DNA from: Kitasatospora humi
GTDB lineage: Bacteria > Actinomycetota > Actinomycetes > Streptomycetales > Streptomycetaceae
Assembly: GCF_020907985.1 (NCBI RefSeq)
Contig: NZ_JAJJPA010000003.1
Coordinates: forward strand, 1 to 64,000
Length of the DNA: 64,000 nucleotides
Reading direction: 5' to 3'
Below are positions 1 to 10,063 of this stretch, piece by piece. A program made the translations under genes and the position numbers. The notes beneath the pieces are model-generated. The model was given only the letters and a program-made list of their open reading frames with translations, made no database searches and was not told the origin of the DNA. The stretch's first letter is position 1, and every line of letters starts with the position of its first letter.

Positions 1-36
1 GAAGAAGCCCCGACGGGTCACCCGTCGGGGCTCTTC
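1..36. terminator. Inverted-repeat terminator
   Basis: A 12-bp perfect stem (positions 6-17 against 21-32, 3-nt loop) is extended by a further GAAG/CTTC pairing at the outer ends. It lies 24 nt beyond the stop codon of the minus-strand acetyltransferase and may also serve a gene to the left of the window. Confidence 0.8.
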
Positions 37-59
37 TGCATGCCCGCGGACCCGGCCGG

Positions 60-512
60 TCAGAGCTGCAGCTTGAATCCCACGTGCGAGCCGGTGAATC
101 CGAGCCGCTCGTAGAACCGGTGTGCGTCTGCCCGCCTGCTGTCCGAGGTGAGCTGCACCAGACCGGCGCCGAGCCGGCCGGATTCCTCGATCGCCCACTG
201 GATGAGGTGGGTGCCCAGGCCGTTGCCGCGCTCGCTCGCCTTGATGCGCACCGCCTCGATGATCGTTCGGGTGGTGCCGGCCCGCGACAGCCCGTGGATC
301 ACGCTGAGCTGCAGCGTGCCGATCACCTCGCCGTCGCGTTCGGCCACGGTCGGGTGCTGGTTCGGGTCGGCCGCCAGCCGGTCGAAGGCGGCGTGATAGG
401 GCGTCAGATCGTCGGGTGTCTCCCTGCTGGTCCCCAGTGAGTCTTCGATGAGCAGGGCCACGATCGCGGGGACGTCTTCACGGGTCGCCGGACGGATGAT
501 CAGATCGTTCAT
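60..512 (-). CDS. GNAT family N-acetyltransferase
   Basis: A 150-residue single-domain protein of the Gcn5-related N-acetyltransferase fold, which moves an acetyl group from acetyl-CoA to an amine; the acceptor cannot be told. The N-terminus (IIRPATREDVPAIVALL) is the usual first strand and helix. The acetyl-CoA pyrophosphate loop is visible as the segment SERGNGLGTHLIQW around residues 93-106 (consensus R/Q-x-x-G-x-G/A), and the C-terminus HRFYERLGFTGSHVGF is the conserved last motif. ATG start at 512. It is read alone towards the terminator at 1-36 and is separated by 30 nt from the VOC gene upstream on the same strand, so the two could be cotranscribed. Confidence 0.9.
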   Translation of the reverse strand: MNDLIIRPATREDVPAIVALLIEDSLGTSRETPDDLTPYHAAFDRLAADPNQHPTVAERDGEVIGTLQLSVIHGLSRAGTTRTIIEAVRIKASERGNGLGTHLIQWAIEESGRLGAGLVQLTSDSRRADAHRFYERLGFTGSHVGFKLQL

Positions 513-542
513 GCGGGGCAGCCTAGCGGCGCGCCGGCCCGC

Positions 543-1334
543 TCAACTGCCGGGAGGAGTGCTGGTGATCACCGAGAAGACCGCCCCCTGCGGATCGGTG
601 AGCTGCACGAAGCGCCCGACCCCGGGTTCGTCGATCACCTCACCGCGTTGCCCGCCACCCAGCTCCACCGCCTTGGCGCGGGTCGCCTCCACATCGGCCA
701 CCTCGAAGTACGGCAGCCAGTAGGAGCCGGTGTGCACGGCCTTGTCCACGGGGATCAGGGTGGCGATACCGCCCTGGCTGGCATCCGTGCCGCCGCCGGT
801 CGGGGTGATCACGGTGTAGGTGAAGTCGCCGAACGGGACGTCCTGCTCGAGCCAGTTGAAGACCTTCCGGTAGAACACCTTGGCCTGCTCGGGGTCGCTG
901 CTGTGCAGTTCCGTCCAGCAGAGGGTGCCGATGCTGGTCACGGCGTCCACGCCTCTGGTGGTGCCCGGTTGCCAGACGGCGAAGGTGGCGCCGGTGGGAT
1001 CGGTGAAGCCCGCCATCCGGCCGGAGGTGAAGACGTCGAAGGGGCCGAACCGGACCGCACCGCCGGCCTGGGAGACCAGCGTGGCCGTCCGGTCGGCGTC
1101 CTCGGTCCGGAAGTAGACCGTCCAGGCCGCCGCACCGCTCCCCTCGGTCAACGGCCCCAGGGCGGCCACGGTCTGTTCGCCCAGGCGGAAGAAGCCGTAA
1201 CCGCCGGCGTTCGGCCCGGCCGAAGCGAAGGTCCAGCCGAACAGCTGACCGTAGAAGGCCTGGGCCGCGTCGGTGTCGGGGCTGCCGAGGTCGATCCAGT
1301 TGGGAGCGCCGGGCGCGAAATCGGTGGTCAACAT
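543..1334 (-). CDS. Two-domain VOC family protein (glyoxalase/bleomycin-resistance fold)
   Basis: A 263-residue protein made of two tandem vicinal-oxygen-chelate modules, about residues 5-120 and 135-260. Each begins with a typical first strand (NWIDLGSPDTDAAQAFYGQLFGW; LCWTELHSSDPEQAKVFYRKVFNW) and ends with a phrase such as FTDPTGATFAVWQP or LTDPQGAVFSVI. Such pairs are common in actinomycetes and are often annotated as glyoxalase-like or hydroxylase-like; the substrate is unknown. The open frame extends 11 codons upstream to a GTG at 1367, but the family N-terminus fits the ATG at 1334; no strong ribosome binding site marks either. Confidence 0.85.
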   Translation of the reverse strand: MLTTDFAPGAPNWIDLGSPDTDAAQAFYGQLFGWTFASAGPNAGGYGFFRLGEQTVAALGPLTEGSGAAAWTVYFRTEDADRTATLVSQAGGAVRFGPFDVFTSGRMAGFTDPTGATFAVWQPGTTRGVDAVTSIGTLCWTELHSSDPEQAKVFYRKVFNWLEQDVPFGDFTYTVITPTGGGTDASQGGIATLIPVDKAVHTGSYWLPYFEVADVEATRAKAVELGGGQRGEVIDEPGVGRFVQLTDPQGAVFSVITSTPPGS

Positions 1335-1493
1335 GGTGTCGTCCGCTTCAGTCGAAAGGGTCTCCACTTGTCATCGTCGGCCTTGGACGCGGTGGCCACA
1401 ATCGCGGCCGGTGGTGTCGGTACGGAGCGGTAGCGTTCATCCCACACGGCGCTACCGCGGAAGGGCCGCCACCACCACAGAGGGGGTTACCGG

Positions 1494-3746
1494 ATGGGCA
1501 CGCTGCAGGGCCGGCAGGCGCAGGCCGCGGTACCACCCCAGCCGGCCCAGCTGGAGGGCGTGCTGGAGCGGATCACCTACGCCAACGAGGAGACCGGCTA
1601 CACCGTCGCCCGGGTCGACACCGGCCGCGGCGGCGAGCTGCTGACCGTGGTCGGCGCCCTGCTCGGTGCTCAGGTCGGTGAGTCGCTGCGGATGCACGGC
1701 CGCTGGGGCTCGCACCCGCAGTACGGCCGCCAGTTCACCGTGGAGAACTACACCACCGTGCTGCCGGCCACCGTGCAGGGGATCCAGCGCTACCTGGGCT
1801 CGGGCCTGATCAAGGGCATCGGGCCGAAGTTCGCCGAGCGGATCGTGGGCCACTTCGGCATCGACACCCTCACGGTGATCGAGGAGCAGCCGTCCCGCCT
1901 GATCGAGGTTCCGGGGCTCGGCCCCAAGCGCACCAAGATGATCGCCGCGGCCTGGGAGGAGCAGAAGGCGATCAAGGAGGTGATGGTCTTCCTCCAGGGG
2001 GTGGGGGTGTCGACGTCGCTGGCCGTGCGGATCTACAAGAAGTACGACGACGCCTCGATCAGCGTGGTGAAGAACGAGCCGTACCGGCTGGCCGCCGATG
2101 TCTGGGGCATCGGCTTCCTCACCGCCGACCGGATCGCCCAGGCGGTCGGGATCCCGCACGACAGCCCGGAGCGGGTCAAGGCGGGTCTGCAGTACGCGCT
2201 GTCGCAGAGCAGCGACCAGGGCCACTGCTACCTCCCGGAGGAGCGGCTGATCGCGGACGGCGTGAAGCTCCTCCAGGTGGACGTCGGCCTGGTGATCGAC
2301 TGCCTGGGCGAGCTGGTCGCCGAGGAAGGCGTGGTCCGGGAGCTGCTGCCGGGGGATGACGGCGAGTCGGTCAGCGCGATCTACCTGGTGCCGTTCCACC
2401 GGGCCGAGGTGTCGCTCTCCAACCAGCTGCTGCGGCTGCTGCACGCCGACGCGGACCGGATGCCCGCCTTCTCCGACCGGCACGGCCCGGGTGTCGACTG
2501 GTCGAAGGCGCTGCCGTGGCTGGCCGAGCGGACCGGCGCCGAGCTGGCGCCCGAACAGGAGCAGGCGGTCCGGCTGGCACTGACCGAGAAGGTCGCCGTG
2601 CTGACGGGCGGTCCGGGCTGCGGCAAGTCGTTCACCGTCAAGTCGATCGTCACCCTGGCGCTGGCCAAGCGGGCGAAAGTGCTGCTGGCCGCACCGACCG
2701 GCCGGGCGGCCAAACGGCTGGCCGAGCTGACCGGGCATCAAGCGGCCACGGTTCACCGGTTGTTGGAGCTGCGGCCGGGGGGCGAGGCGGCCTACGACCG
2801 GGACCGTCCGCTGGACGCCGACCTGGTGGTGGTGGACGAGGCCTCGATGCTGGATCTGATCCTGGCGAACAAGCTGGTCAAGGCGGTGGCGCCGGGAGCG
2901 CACCTGCTGTTCGTGGGCGATGTGGACCAGCTGCCGTCGGTGGGGGCGGGCGAGGTGCTGCGGGACATGCTGGCGGACGGTGGCCCGATCCCGTCGGTGC
3001 GGCTGACCAGGATCTTCCGCCAGGCCCAGCAGTCCGGTGTGGTGGTCAACGCGCACCGGATCAACGAGGGCAAGCCGCCGCTCACCGACGGCCTGCCCGA
3101 CTTCTTCCTGTTCGTGGAGGACGACACCGAGCGCACCGCCGGCCTGGTGGTCGACGTGGTGGCCCGCCGGATCCCGCAGCGCTTCCGGCTGGACGCACGG
3201 CGCGACGTGCAGGTGCTCGCTCCGATGCACCGCGGCCCGGCCGGCGCGGGCAACCTCAACACCCTGCTCCAGGCGGCCGTGACCCCGGGCCGCGAGGGCC
3301 TGCCGGAGAAGCGCTTCGGCGGTCGCACCTTCCGGGTCGGCGACAAGGTCACCCAGATCCGCAACAACTACGAGAAGGGCAGCAACGGAGTCTTCAACGG
3401 CACCGTGGGCGTGGTGACTTCGCTCAGTGTGGAGGATCAGCGGCTCACCGTGCTGACCGACGAGGACGAGGAGGTGCCGTACGACTTCGACGAACTTGAC
3501 GAACTGCAGCATGCCTACGCGGTGACGATTCACCGCTCGCAGGGCAGCGAGTACCCGGCGGTGGTGATTCCCGTCACGACCTCGGCCTGGACCATGCTGC
3601 AGCGGAACCTGCTGTACACGGCGGTCACCCGGGCCAAGAAGCTGGTGGTTCTGGTGGGCTCGCGCAAGGCGATCGGGCAAGCGGTGCGGACGGTGGGGGC
3701 CGGTCGCAGGCATGCAGCGCTTGACCACCGGCTGTCAAGCGGATGA
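1494..3746 (+). CDS. recD2: ATP-dependent RecD-like DNA helicase (RecD2)
   Basis: A 750-residue SF1B 5'-3' DNA helicase of the RecD2 type, the form found in bacteria lacking RecBC partners, linked to DNA repair and replication-fork stability. The N-terminal part carries helix-hairpin-helix-like repeats (LIKGIGPKFAERIV near residue 105; VPGLGPKRTKMIAAAW near 140), as expected of RecD2 and absent from RecD. Walker A GGPGCGKS lies near residue 372, Walker B VVVDEASM near 447, and the C-terminal motifs YAVTIHRSQGSEYPAVV and LYTAVTRAKKLVVLVG near 675-720. ATG 1494 follows a GAGGGGG ribosome binding site. The length is normal for the family. It is transcribed in the same direction as citrate synthase but 233 nt separate them. 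Confidence 0.93.
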   Translation: MGTLQGRQAQAAVPPQPAQLEGVLERITYANEETGYTVARVDTGRGGELLTVVGALLGAQVGESLRMHGRWGSHPQYGRQFTVENYTTVLPATVQGIQRYLGSGLIKGIGPKFAERIVGHFGIDTLTVIEEQPSRLIEVPGLGPKRTKMIAAAWEEQKAIKEVMVFLQGVGVSTSLAVRIYKKYDDASISVVKNEPYRLAADVWGIGFLTADRIAQAVGIPHDSPERVKAGLQYALSQSSDQGHCYLPEERLIADGVKLLQVDVGLVIDCLGELVAEEGVVRELLPGDDGESVSAIYLVPFHRAEVSLSNQLLRLLHADADRMPAFSDRHGPGVDWSKALPWLAERTGAELAPEQEQAVRLALTEKVAVLTGGPGCGKSFTVKSIVTLALAKRAKVLLAAPTGRAAKRLAELTGHQAATVHRLLELRPGGEAAYDRDRPLDADLVVVDEASMLDLILANKLVKAVAPGAHLLFVGDVDQLPSVGAGEVLRDMLADGGPIPSVRLTRIFRQAQQSGVVVNAHRINEGKPPLTDGLPDFFLFVEDDTERTAGLVVDVVARRIPQRFRLDARRDVQVLAPMHRGPAGAGNLNTLLQAAVTPGREGLPEKRFGGRTFRVGDKVTQIRNNYEKGSNGVFNGTVGVVTSLSVEDQRLTVLTDEDEEVPYDFDELDELQHAYAVTIHRSQGSEYPAVVIPVTTSAWTMLQRNLLYTAVTRAKKLVVLVGSRKAIGQAVRTVGAGRRHAALDHRLSSG

Positions 3747-3979
3747 ACAGCTCGAACCCGAATGGGGTATTGGGGCGGAACGGGGGTATCTTGACGTGAA
3801 GAAATTGATGGACCAGCCTAGTCGTGCAGTGATCTTGTCCGGTTCGTACCGGCCGGGGCTGCCGATTTTGTAGGGGCAGGCTCTTTTGGGCCACCCCGGG
3901 TGCGCGGTCGCCCACCGCATGGGGGAGGGTGGACGGCAGGGCACGCGAAGCGGATTTCAATACGTCGGTGAGGAATAGC

Positions 3980-5278
<1,299 letters not shown>

Positions 5279-5304
5279 CCCGCGCGCCCGTGCGGCGCGC
5301 CGCA

Positions 5305-5344
5305 CGCGCTCCGCGCCGCACGCCGCACCGCGCTCCGCGCCGCA
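5305..5344. repeat. Two-copy 16-bp direct repeat in GC-only tract
   Basis: The 16-mer CGCGCTCCGCGCCGCA occurs at 5305-5320 and again at 5329-5344, 24 nt apart, inside a run almost free of A and T directly after the citrate synthase stop codon. It can fold in several ways and may be part of the transcript end, ahead of the main hairpin. Confidence 0.6.
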
Positions 5345-5381
5345 ACACTGACGTGGCTGAAGCGCTGAAGTGCCGAAACGA

Positions 5382-5410
5382 AGGGCCCCACTGCTCGGCA
5401 GTGGGGCCCT
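5382..5410 (+). terminator. Terminator downstream of citrate synthase
   Basis: A 13-bp perfect stem (AGGGCCCCACTGC and its complement) with a 3-nt TCG loop, about 100 nt after the citrate synthase stop. No T-run follows, as is usual in streptomycetes. Confidence 0.85.
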
Positions 5411-5828
5411 CCGCACGTGCGACGCACGGCGACCGAGCGAAGCGGAGACGAGACCGGGAACGGCCGCTCAAAGCGTTCCAGATCCACTCCACTGCCCGGC
5501 GCCGTGCGCGAGGACCGTCGTAGCACGACAGTCATCCCGGGGCCCGCCGGAGCCCCGACGGCGACCTGGCCGCGGGTGCGCGGGCCGGCCCAGGGGGGAG
5601 GGTGGCACGCGCACGCCGTTCCGCGGAGAAAGGTCGCACTCACCAAGGTAAGACGTATCAGGCCCGGCAAAGTTACGTCCGTGCGGTGTGAGTTGCCTCT
5701 CGCTGCTCGGTGCCACCCGCACATACCACACGATCCTCGGCGCCGAGCGTCACCCTCCCCGCAGTGACGGCAACCCTGCGTGATAGGAATCGTGTCATTC
5801 CGGTATGGACAGGGCGGGAGATTTGCAG
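5411..5828. other. Gene-free stretch before the SDR gene
   Basis: I see no gene in these 418 nt. Several frames are open but none has family-like sequence or a ribosome binding site. The 3' end (from about 5640) is less GC-rich and presumably holds the promoter of the SDR gene; a short dyad GGAAT-N6-ATTCC lies at about 5786-5801. Confidence 0.5.
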
Positions 5829-6548
5829 ATGGCCAGGAATGTTGTCGTCACGGGCGGTGGCACCGGAATCGGCCTGGAGATCGCCCGGCGCTTCGTCGAG
5901 GCCGGCGAGCAGGTGGTGATCGTGGGCCGCCGCCGCGCGGTCCTGGACGCTGCCGTCGCCGAGCTCGGCGGCGGCGTCGCGCCGCTGGTCTGCGACCTGG
6001 CCGATCCGGACGAGGTGGAGGCCGCGCTGCACGCGCTGCCGTCCCGGATCGACGTGCTGGTGAACAACGCGGGCAGCCGGGAGACCGGCTTCGGCGTCGG
6101 CCCGCACGCACTGCTGGCCCGCTGGCGCGGCGACTTCGAGCGCAATGTGCTGACCGCCGTGCTGCTCACCGAGTCGGTCCGGGACCGGCTTACCCCGGGG
6201 GAGGGCCGGGTGGTCACGATCAGCTCGATCGCCGCGCTGCGCGGGGCCGGCTCGTTCGGAGCCGCCAAGGCCTCGCTGCACGCCTGGAACCACTTCCTGG
6301 CCGCCCAGTTGGGCCCGTCCGGGATCACCGCCAACATCGTCGCCCCGGGCACGGTGGCCGGCACCGAGTTCTTCGGGCCCCGGCTGGACGAGGCCGAGGT
6401 CTCCCGCCGGGCCGCCCGCACCCTGCTGGGCCGGATCGGCGAGACCGGCGAGGTGGCCGCGGCCGTGCACTTCCTGGCCTCCCCGGAAGCCGGCTTCATC
6501 ACCGGCGAGATCCTGCACTGCAACGGCGGCGAGCTCCTCGGACGCTGA
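5829..6548 (+). CDS. SDR family NAD(P)-dependent oxidoreductase
   Basis: A 239-residue short-chain dehydrogenase/reductase, FabG-like. The N-terminal cofactor motif TGGGTGIG is at about residues 7-14, the NNAG motif at about residues 80-83 (VLVNNAGSRETGFG), and a catalytic serine in TISSIAAL. The usual YxxxK is replaced: the segment after the serine reads GAGSFGAAKASLHAWNHFLA, so the lysine is present but the tyrosine position is phenylalanine (FGAAK). That is unusual and could alter or abolish classical SDR catalysis. C-terminal TGEILHCNGGELL is the typical substrate-loop end. ATG 5829 is chosen over the upstream ATG 5805 because GGGAG precedes it and the Rossmann strand then starts at once. 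Confidence 0.88.
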   Translation: MARNVVVTGGGTGIGLEIARRFVEAGEQVVIVGRRRAVLDAAVAELGGGVAPLVCDLADPDEVEAALHALPSRIDVLVNNAGSRETGFGVGPHALLARWRGDFERNVLTAVLLTESVRDRLTPGEGRVVTISSIAALRGAGSFGAAKASLHAWNHFLAAQLGPSGITANIVAPGTVAGTEFFGPRLDEAEVSRRAARTLLGRIGETGEVAAAVHFLASPEAGFITGEILHCNGGELLGR

Positions 6549-6561
6549 CGTCCGAGGAGCT
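6532..6561. terminator. Hairpin overlapping the SDR stop codon
   Basis: A 12-bp perfect stem (6532-6543 with 6550-6561) whose 6-nt loop holds the SDR stop codon. It lies between the convergent SDR and copA genes and could stop transcription from both sides. Confidence 0.75.
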
Positions 6562-6600
6562 GCTTCGGCTCGACGACCAGCCGGGGACCCGATCGGCGGG

Positions 6601-8865
6601 TCAGCCGCCGAAGCGGCGCAGCCGCAGGCTGTTGCTGACCACGAAGACCGAGGAGAAGGCCATCGTCGCGCCGGCCACCACCGGGCTGAGCAGGCCGGTG
6701 GCGGCCAGCGGCAGCGCCGCCACGTTGTAGGCGAAGGCCCAGAACAGGTTGCCCTTGATGGTGGCCAGGGTCCGCCGGGAGAGTCGGATCGCGTCGGCGG
6801 CCACCCGCAGGTCGCCGCGGACCAGGGTCAGGTCGCCGGCCTCGATCGCCGCGTCGGTCCCGGTGCCCATCGCCAGGCCAAGGTCGGCCTGGGCCAGCGC
6901 GGCGGCGTCGTTGACCCCGTCACCGACCATGGCCACCGAGCGGCCCTCGGCCTGCAGCCGCCGGACCTGGGCCACCTTGTCCTCCGGGAGCACCTCGGCG
7001 ATCACGTCGGCGGCCGGGATCCCCACCTCGGCGGCCACCGCCTCGGCGGCCGCCCGGTGGTCGCCGGTCAGCAGCACCGGGCGCAGACCCAGTTCGCGCA
7101 GCTCCCGCACCGCTTGGGCGCTGGTCGGCTTGACGGTGTCGGCCACCACCAGCACCGCCCGGGCCGCGCCGTCCCAGCCGACCGCGACGGCCGTCCGCCC
7201 GGCCGCCTCCGCCTCGGCCTTGGCGGCCGCGAGCCCGGCGTCCAGCGGCTGCGCCCAGTCGGCCAGCAGGCGCTCCCGGCCGGCCAGCACCGCGTGGCCG
7301 TCCACCACCCCCCGCACACCCAGGCCCGGCACGTTCTCGAAGCCCTCGACGCCCGGCAGGGCGCCCAGCTTCTCAGCGGCGGCCGCCGCGACGGCCCGGG
7401 CGATCGGGTGCTCCGAGGCGTCCTCCAGCGCGCCGGCCAGCCGCAGCGCCTGCTCCTCGGAAACCCCGTCGGCGGTGTGCACGGCGGTCAGCGCCATCTT
7501 TCCGGTGGTCACCGTGCCGGTCTTGTCCAGCACGATGGTGTCGACCCGGCGGGTGGTCTCCAGTACTTCGGGACCCTTGATCAGGATGCCGAGCTGCGCG
7601 CCGCGCCCGGTGCCGACCATCAGCGCGGTCGGGGTGGCCAGGCCCAGGGCGCACGGGCAGGCGATGATCAGCACCGCGACCGCGGCGGTGAACGCCTCGG
7701 TGGGGCTGCCGCCGGCCAGCAGCCAGCCGCCCAGGGTGCCCAGCGCGAGGAGGACCACCACCGGTACGAAGACCGCGGAGATCCGGTCGGCCAGCCGCTG
7801 CGCCGCGGCCTTGCCGTTCTGCGCCTGCTCGACCAGCTCGGCCATCCGGGCCAGCTGGGTGTCGGCACCGACCCGGCGGGCCTCGACCACCAGGCGGCCG
7901 CCCGCGTTGACGGTGGCGCCGGTGACCGGGTCGCCGACCGAGACCTCGACCGGAACGGACTCGCCGGTGAGCATCGAGGCGTCCACCGCGGAGGCGCCCT
8001 CCACCACCACGCCGTCGGTGGCGATCTTCTCGCCCGGCCGGACCACGAACCGGGTGCCGACGGTGAGTCCGGTGACCGGGATCCGCACCTCGCGGCCGTC
8101 CCGCAGCACCGCGACGTCCTTGGCCCCCAGGTCCAGCAGGGCGTGCAGGGCGGCTCCGGCGCGCCGCTTGGAGCGGGCCTCCAGCCAGCGGCCGAGCAGG
8201 ATCAGGGCGGTGACGGCGGCGGCCGTCTCCAGGTAGAGGGACGATCCGGCGTCGGTCCGGTCGACCGCCAGTGAGAACGTGTGCTTCATGCCGGGCCGCC
8301 CGGCCTCGCCCCAGAACAGCGCCCAGACGGACCAGCCGAACGCGGCCAGGGTGCCCAGCGAGACCAGGGTGTCCATGGTGGCCGCGCCGTGCCGCAGGTT
8401 GGTGGCGGCGGCGTGGTGGAACTGCCAGCCGCCGTACAGCACCACCGGGCCGGTCAGGGCGAAGGCCAGCCACTGCCAGTTGGTGAACTGCAGCGCGGGG
8501 ACCATGGAGAGCAGGATCACCGGGACGGTGAGCAGCGCGCTGACCGTGAGTCGCTCGCGCAGCGGGTCCGGTGCCTCGGCGGGTGCCGCGGTCCCAGGGG
8601 TGGGCGCGGGGGCGGTCGGCGGCGGGGGCAGCTCGGCGGTGTAGCCGGTGCGCTCCACGGTGGCGATCAGGTCGGCCACCGTGACGCCGGGGCCGAAGTC
8701 GACCCGGGCCTTCTCGGTCGCGAAGTTGACGGTGGCCTCGACGCCGTCCAGCCGGTTGAGCTTCTTCTCGATCCGGGCCGCGCACGAGGCGCAGGTCATC
8801 CCGCCGATCGACAGCTCGACGCGGTCGACGGCCGCACTGGCGACGGTGCTGCTGGCGGTGCTCAT
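6601..8865 (-). CDS. copA: Copper-exporting P1B-type ATPase
   Basis: A 754-residue heavy-metal P-type ATPase that exports Cu(I) across the cytoplasmic membrane. Domains in order: one N-terminal heavy-metal-associated domain with GMTCASC (C25 and C28), a proline-rich linker, membrane helices, actuator loop ([14 protein letters not shown]), the CPC metal site in [13 protein letters not shown] near residue 402, the phosphorylation site [10 protein letters not shown] near 443, the HP motif in [10 protein letters not shown], and [26 protein letters not shown] near 645. The CPC signature supports Cu(I)/Ag(I). ATG 8865 follows AGGAGA. It is the second gene of a copZ-copA operon, 71 nt after copZ, under a CsoR-type operator. 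Confidence 0.95.
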   Translation of the reverse strand: MSTASSTVASAAVDRVELSIGGMTCASCAARIEKKLNRLDGVEATVNFATEKARVDFGPGVTVADLIATVERTGYTAELPPPPTAPAPTPGTAAPAEAPDPLRERLTVSALLTVPVILLSMVPALQFTNWQWLAFALTGPVVLYGGWQFHHAAATNLRHGAATMDTLVSLGTLAAFGWSVWALFWGEAGRPGMKHTFSLAVDRTDAGSSLYLETAAAVTALILLGRWLEARSKRRAGAALHALLDLGAKDVAVLRDGREVRIPVTGLTVGTRFVVRPGEKIATDGVVVEGASAVDASMLTGESVPVEVSVGDPVTGATVNAGGRLVVEARRVGADTQLARMAELVEQAQNGKAAAQRLADRISAVFVPVVVLLALGTLGGWLLAGGSPTEAFTAAVAVLIIACPCALGLATPTALMVGTGRGAQLGILIKGPEVLETTRRVDTIVLDKTGTVTTGKMALTAVHTADGVSEEQALRLAGALEDASEHPIARAVAAAAAEKLGALPGVEGFENVPGLGVRGVVDGHAVLAGRERLLADWAQPLDAGLAAAKAEAEAAGRTAVAVGWDGAARAVLVVADTVKPTSAQAVRELRELGLRPVLLTGDHRAAAEAVAAEVGIPAADVIAEVLPEDKVAQVRRLQAEGRSVAMVGDGVNDAAALAQADLGLAMGTGTDAAIEAGDLTLVRGDLRVAADAIRLSRRTLATIKGNLFWAFAYNVAALPLAATGLLSPVVAGATMAFSSVFVVSNSLRLRRFGG

Positions 8866-8936
8866 CGTGCTGGTCTCCTTCGAAGATCCGGGGTGCGGGG
8901 GGCGGCCGGTGGGGACGCGCCCCCCCGGGACCGCGG

Positions 8937-9155
8937 TCAGGCCGCGGGGCCGACCAGTTCGTAGCCGGCCTCGTCGATCGCGGCGCGGACGTCGGCCTCG
9001 TCCAGCGGCTGCTCGGAGGAGACGGTGACGGTGCCGGCCTTGGCGTCGGCGGCGACGGTGAGCACGCCGGTCAGTGCGGAGAGCTCCTCGGTCACCGACT
9101 TCTCGCAGTGGCCGCAGCTCATGCCGGTGACGGTGTAGGTGGTCGTGCTGGCCAT
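8937..9155 (-). CDS. copZ: Copper chaperone, heavy-metal-associated domain
   Basis: A 72-residue single HMA domain with the metal-binding motif GMSCGHC at residues 11-17. CopZ proteins carry Cu(I) in the cytosol to the P-type ATPase, which is the next gene. The open frame runs upstream past the promoter, but ATG 9155 is chosen because GGAGG stands at the right distance and the domain begins there. First gene of the copper operon. Confidence 0.93.
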   Translation of the reverse strand: MASTTTYTVTGMSCGHCEKSVTEELSALTGVLTVAADAKAGTVTVSSEQPLDEADVRAAIDEAGYELVGPAA

Positions 9156-9209
9156 TGAGAGCCTCCGAGGGTCAGGGGCGCCGGGTGGCGCCGTACCGTT
9201 GAGAACACC

Positions 9210-9226
9210 ATACCCCCCTAGGGTAT
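9210..9226 (-). promoter_or_regulatory. CsoR-type operator of the copper operon
   Basis: The 17-bp pseudo-palindrome ATACCCCCCTAGGGTAT lies 55 nt upstream of copZ. It matches the ATACC/GGTAT-flanked G/C-rich dyads bound by actinobacterial CsoR copper repressors. No csoR gene is in this window, so the regulator would act in trans. Confidence 0.75.
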
Positions 9227-9335
9227 TCCGTAAGAGGGGGGCGCTGCGGGCGGCGTGAGATGATCGCCACAGCAGGGCACTGAGAGTAGCCGCATGTGGA
9301 CACAGAGTGCTATTCCATCGTCCCCGGGCACACGA

Positions 9336-9374
9336 GAAGGCCACCTGGTCACAATGCGTGTCCAGGTGGCCTTC
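9336..9374 (-). terminator. Terminator of the dhaK-dhaL operon
   Basis: A 13-bp perfect stem (GAAGGCCACCTGG, 9336-9348, with 9362-9374) and a 13-nt loop, 15 nt past the dhaL stop codon, separating it from the copper operon promoter. Confidence 0.85.
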
Positions 9375-9389
9375 GGATGCGGATGAGGA

Positions 9390-10031
9390 TCAGTGCGGTG
9401 ACGACACCTCGGCCAGCGCGGCGAACAGCAGCGCGGTGGAGGTGGCGCCCGGGTCCTGGTGGTCGACGCTGCGCGGCCCCAGGTAGGAGGCGCGGCCCTT
9501 GCGGGCCTCCAGCGGGATGGTGGCCCGGGCCCCCGCCTCGGCGGCCTCGGCGGCCAGCGCGCTCGCCTCGCGCAGCGTGAAGCCATCGAAGGCGGCGCGC
9601 TCCAGCGCGGCGACGGCCGGTTCGAAGGCGTCCACGATGGTCTTGTCGCCGACCGCCGCGCCGCCCAGCTTCTGCAGCGCGGTCAGACCGGCCCGCAGCG
9701 CCTCGGCCAGCGCCGTCAGGTCGGCGGTGGGCGCGGGCAGCGCGGTGCCGGCCGCCCGCAGGACGCTGCCGTAGAGCGGTCCGGAGGCGCCGCCGACCTT
9801 GGAGATCAGGGTGGTGCCCGCCCGGATCAGCACGGTGCCGGGCGGCGTCGCCGGGTCGAGGGAGTCCAGCAGCTCGGTGACGGCCACGAAGCCGCGGCGA
9901 AGGTTGCTGCCGTGATCGCCGTCGCCGATCGCGGCGTCCAACTCGGTGAGCTCCTGGTGCCGTTGTTCGACGGCCGCGGCCGCGGCACGCAGCCAGGCGA
10001 CGGCGAGGTCGTGGTCGATGGCGTAGGACAT
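9390..10031 (-). CDS. dhaL: Dihydroxyacetone kinase ADP-binding subunit DhaL
   Basis: A 213-residue DhaL subunit. In PTS-dependent dihydroxyacetone kinases it holds a tightly bound ADP that is rephosphorylated by DhaM and passes phosphate to dihydroxyacetone on DhaK. The Mg-ADP-binding aspartates are present in ELDAAIGDGDHGSNLRRGF near residues 31-49, and the segment RKGRASYLGPRSVDHQDPG near the end is the conserved lid. ATG 10031; 32 nt separate it from dhaK upstream, so the two form an operon ending at the hairpin 9336-9374. Confidence 0.95.
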   Translation of the reverse strand: MSYAIDHDLAVAWLRAAAAAVEQRHQELTELDAAIGDGDHGSNLRRGFVAVTELLDSLDPATPPGTVLIRAGTTLISKVGGASGPLYGSVLRAAGTALPAPTADLTALAEALRAGLTALQKLGGAAVGDKTIVDAFEPAVAALERAAFDGFTLREASALAAEAAEAGARATIPLEARKGRASYLGPRSVDHQDPGATSTALLFAALAEVSSPH

Positions 10032-10063
10032 TGCTGATGCTCCGTCGGTCTCACAAGGGGTTG

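Noticed and set aside
1452-3728. A 758-codon open frame antisense to the RecD2 helicase gene
   Set aside because: Its translation is rich in Arg, His and Gly with no family-like sequence; the opposite strand carries intact helicase motifs. Such shadows are expected at this GC content.
5580-5660. A degenerate tRNA on the minus strand
   Set aside because: I could not form an acceptor stem or a GTTC T-loop; the resemblance is limited to a few phrases.
5786-5805. ECF-sigma promoter suggested by GGAAT
   Set aside because: No matching -10 GTT at 16-19 nt was found; kept only as a short dyad.
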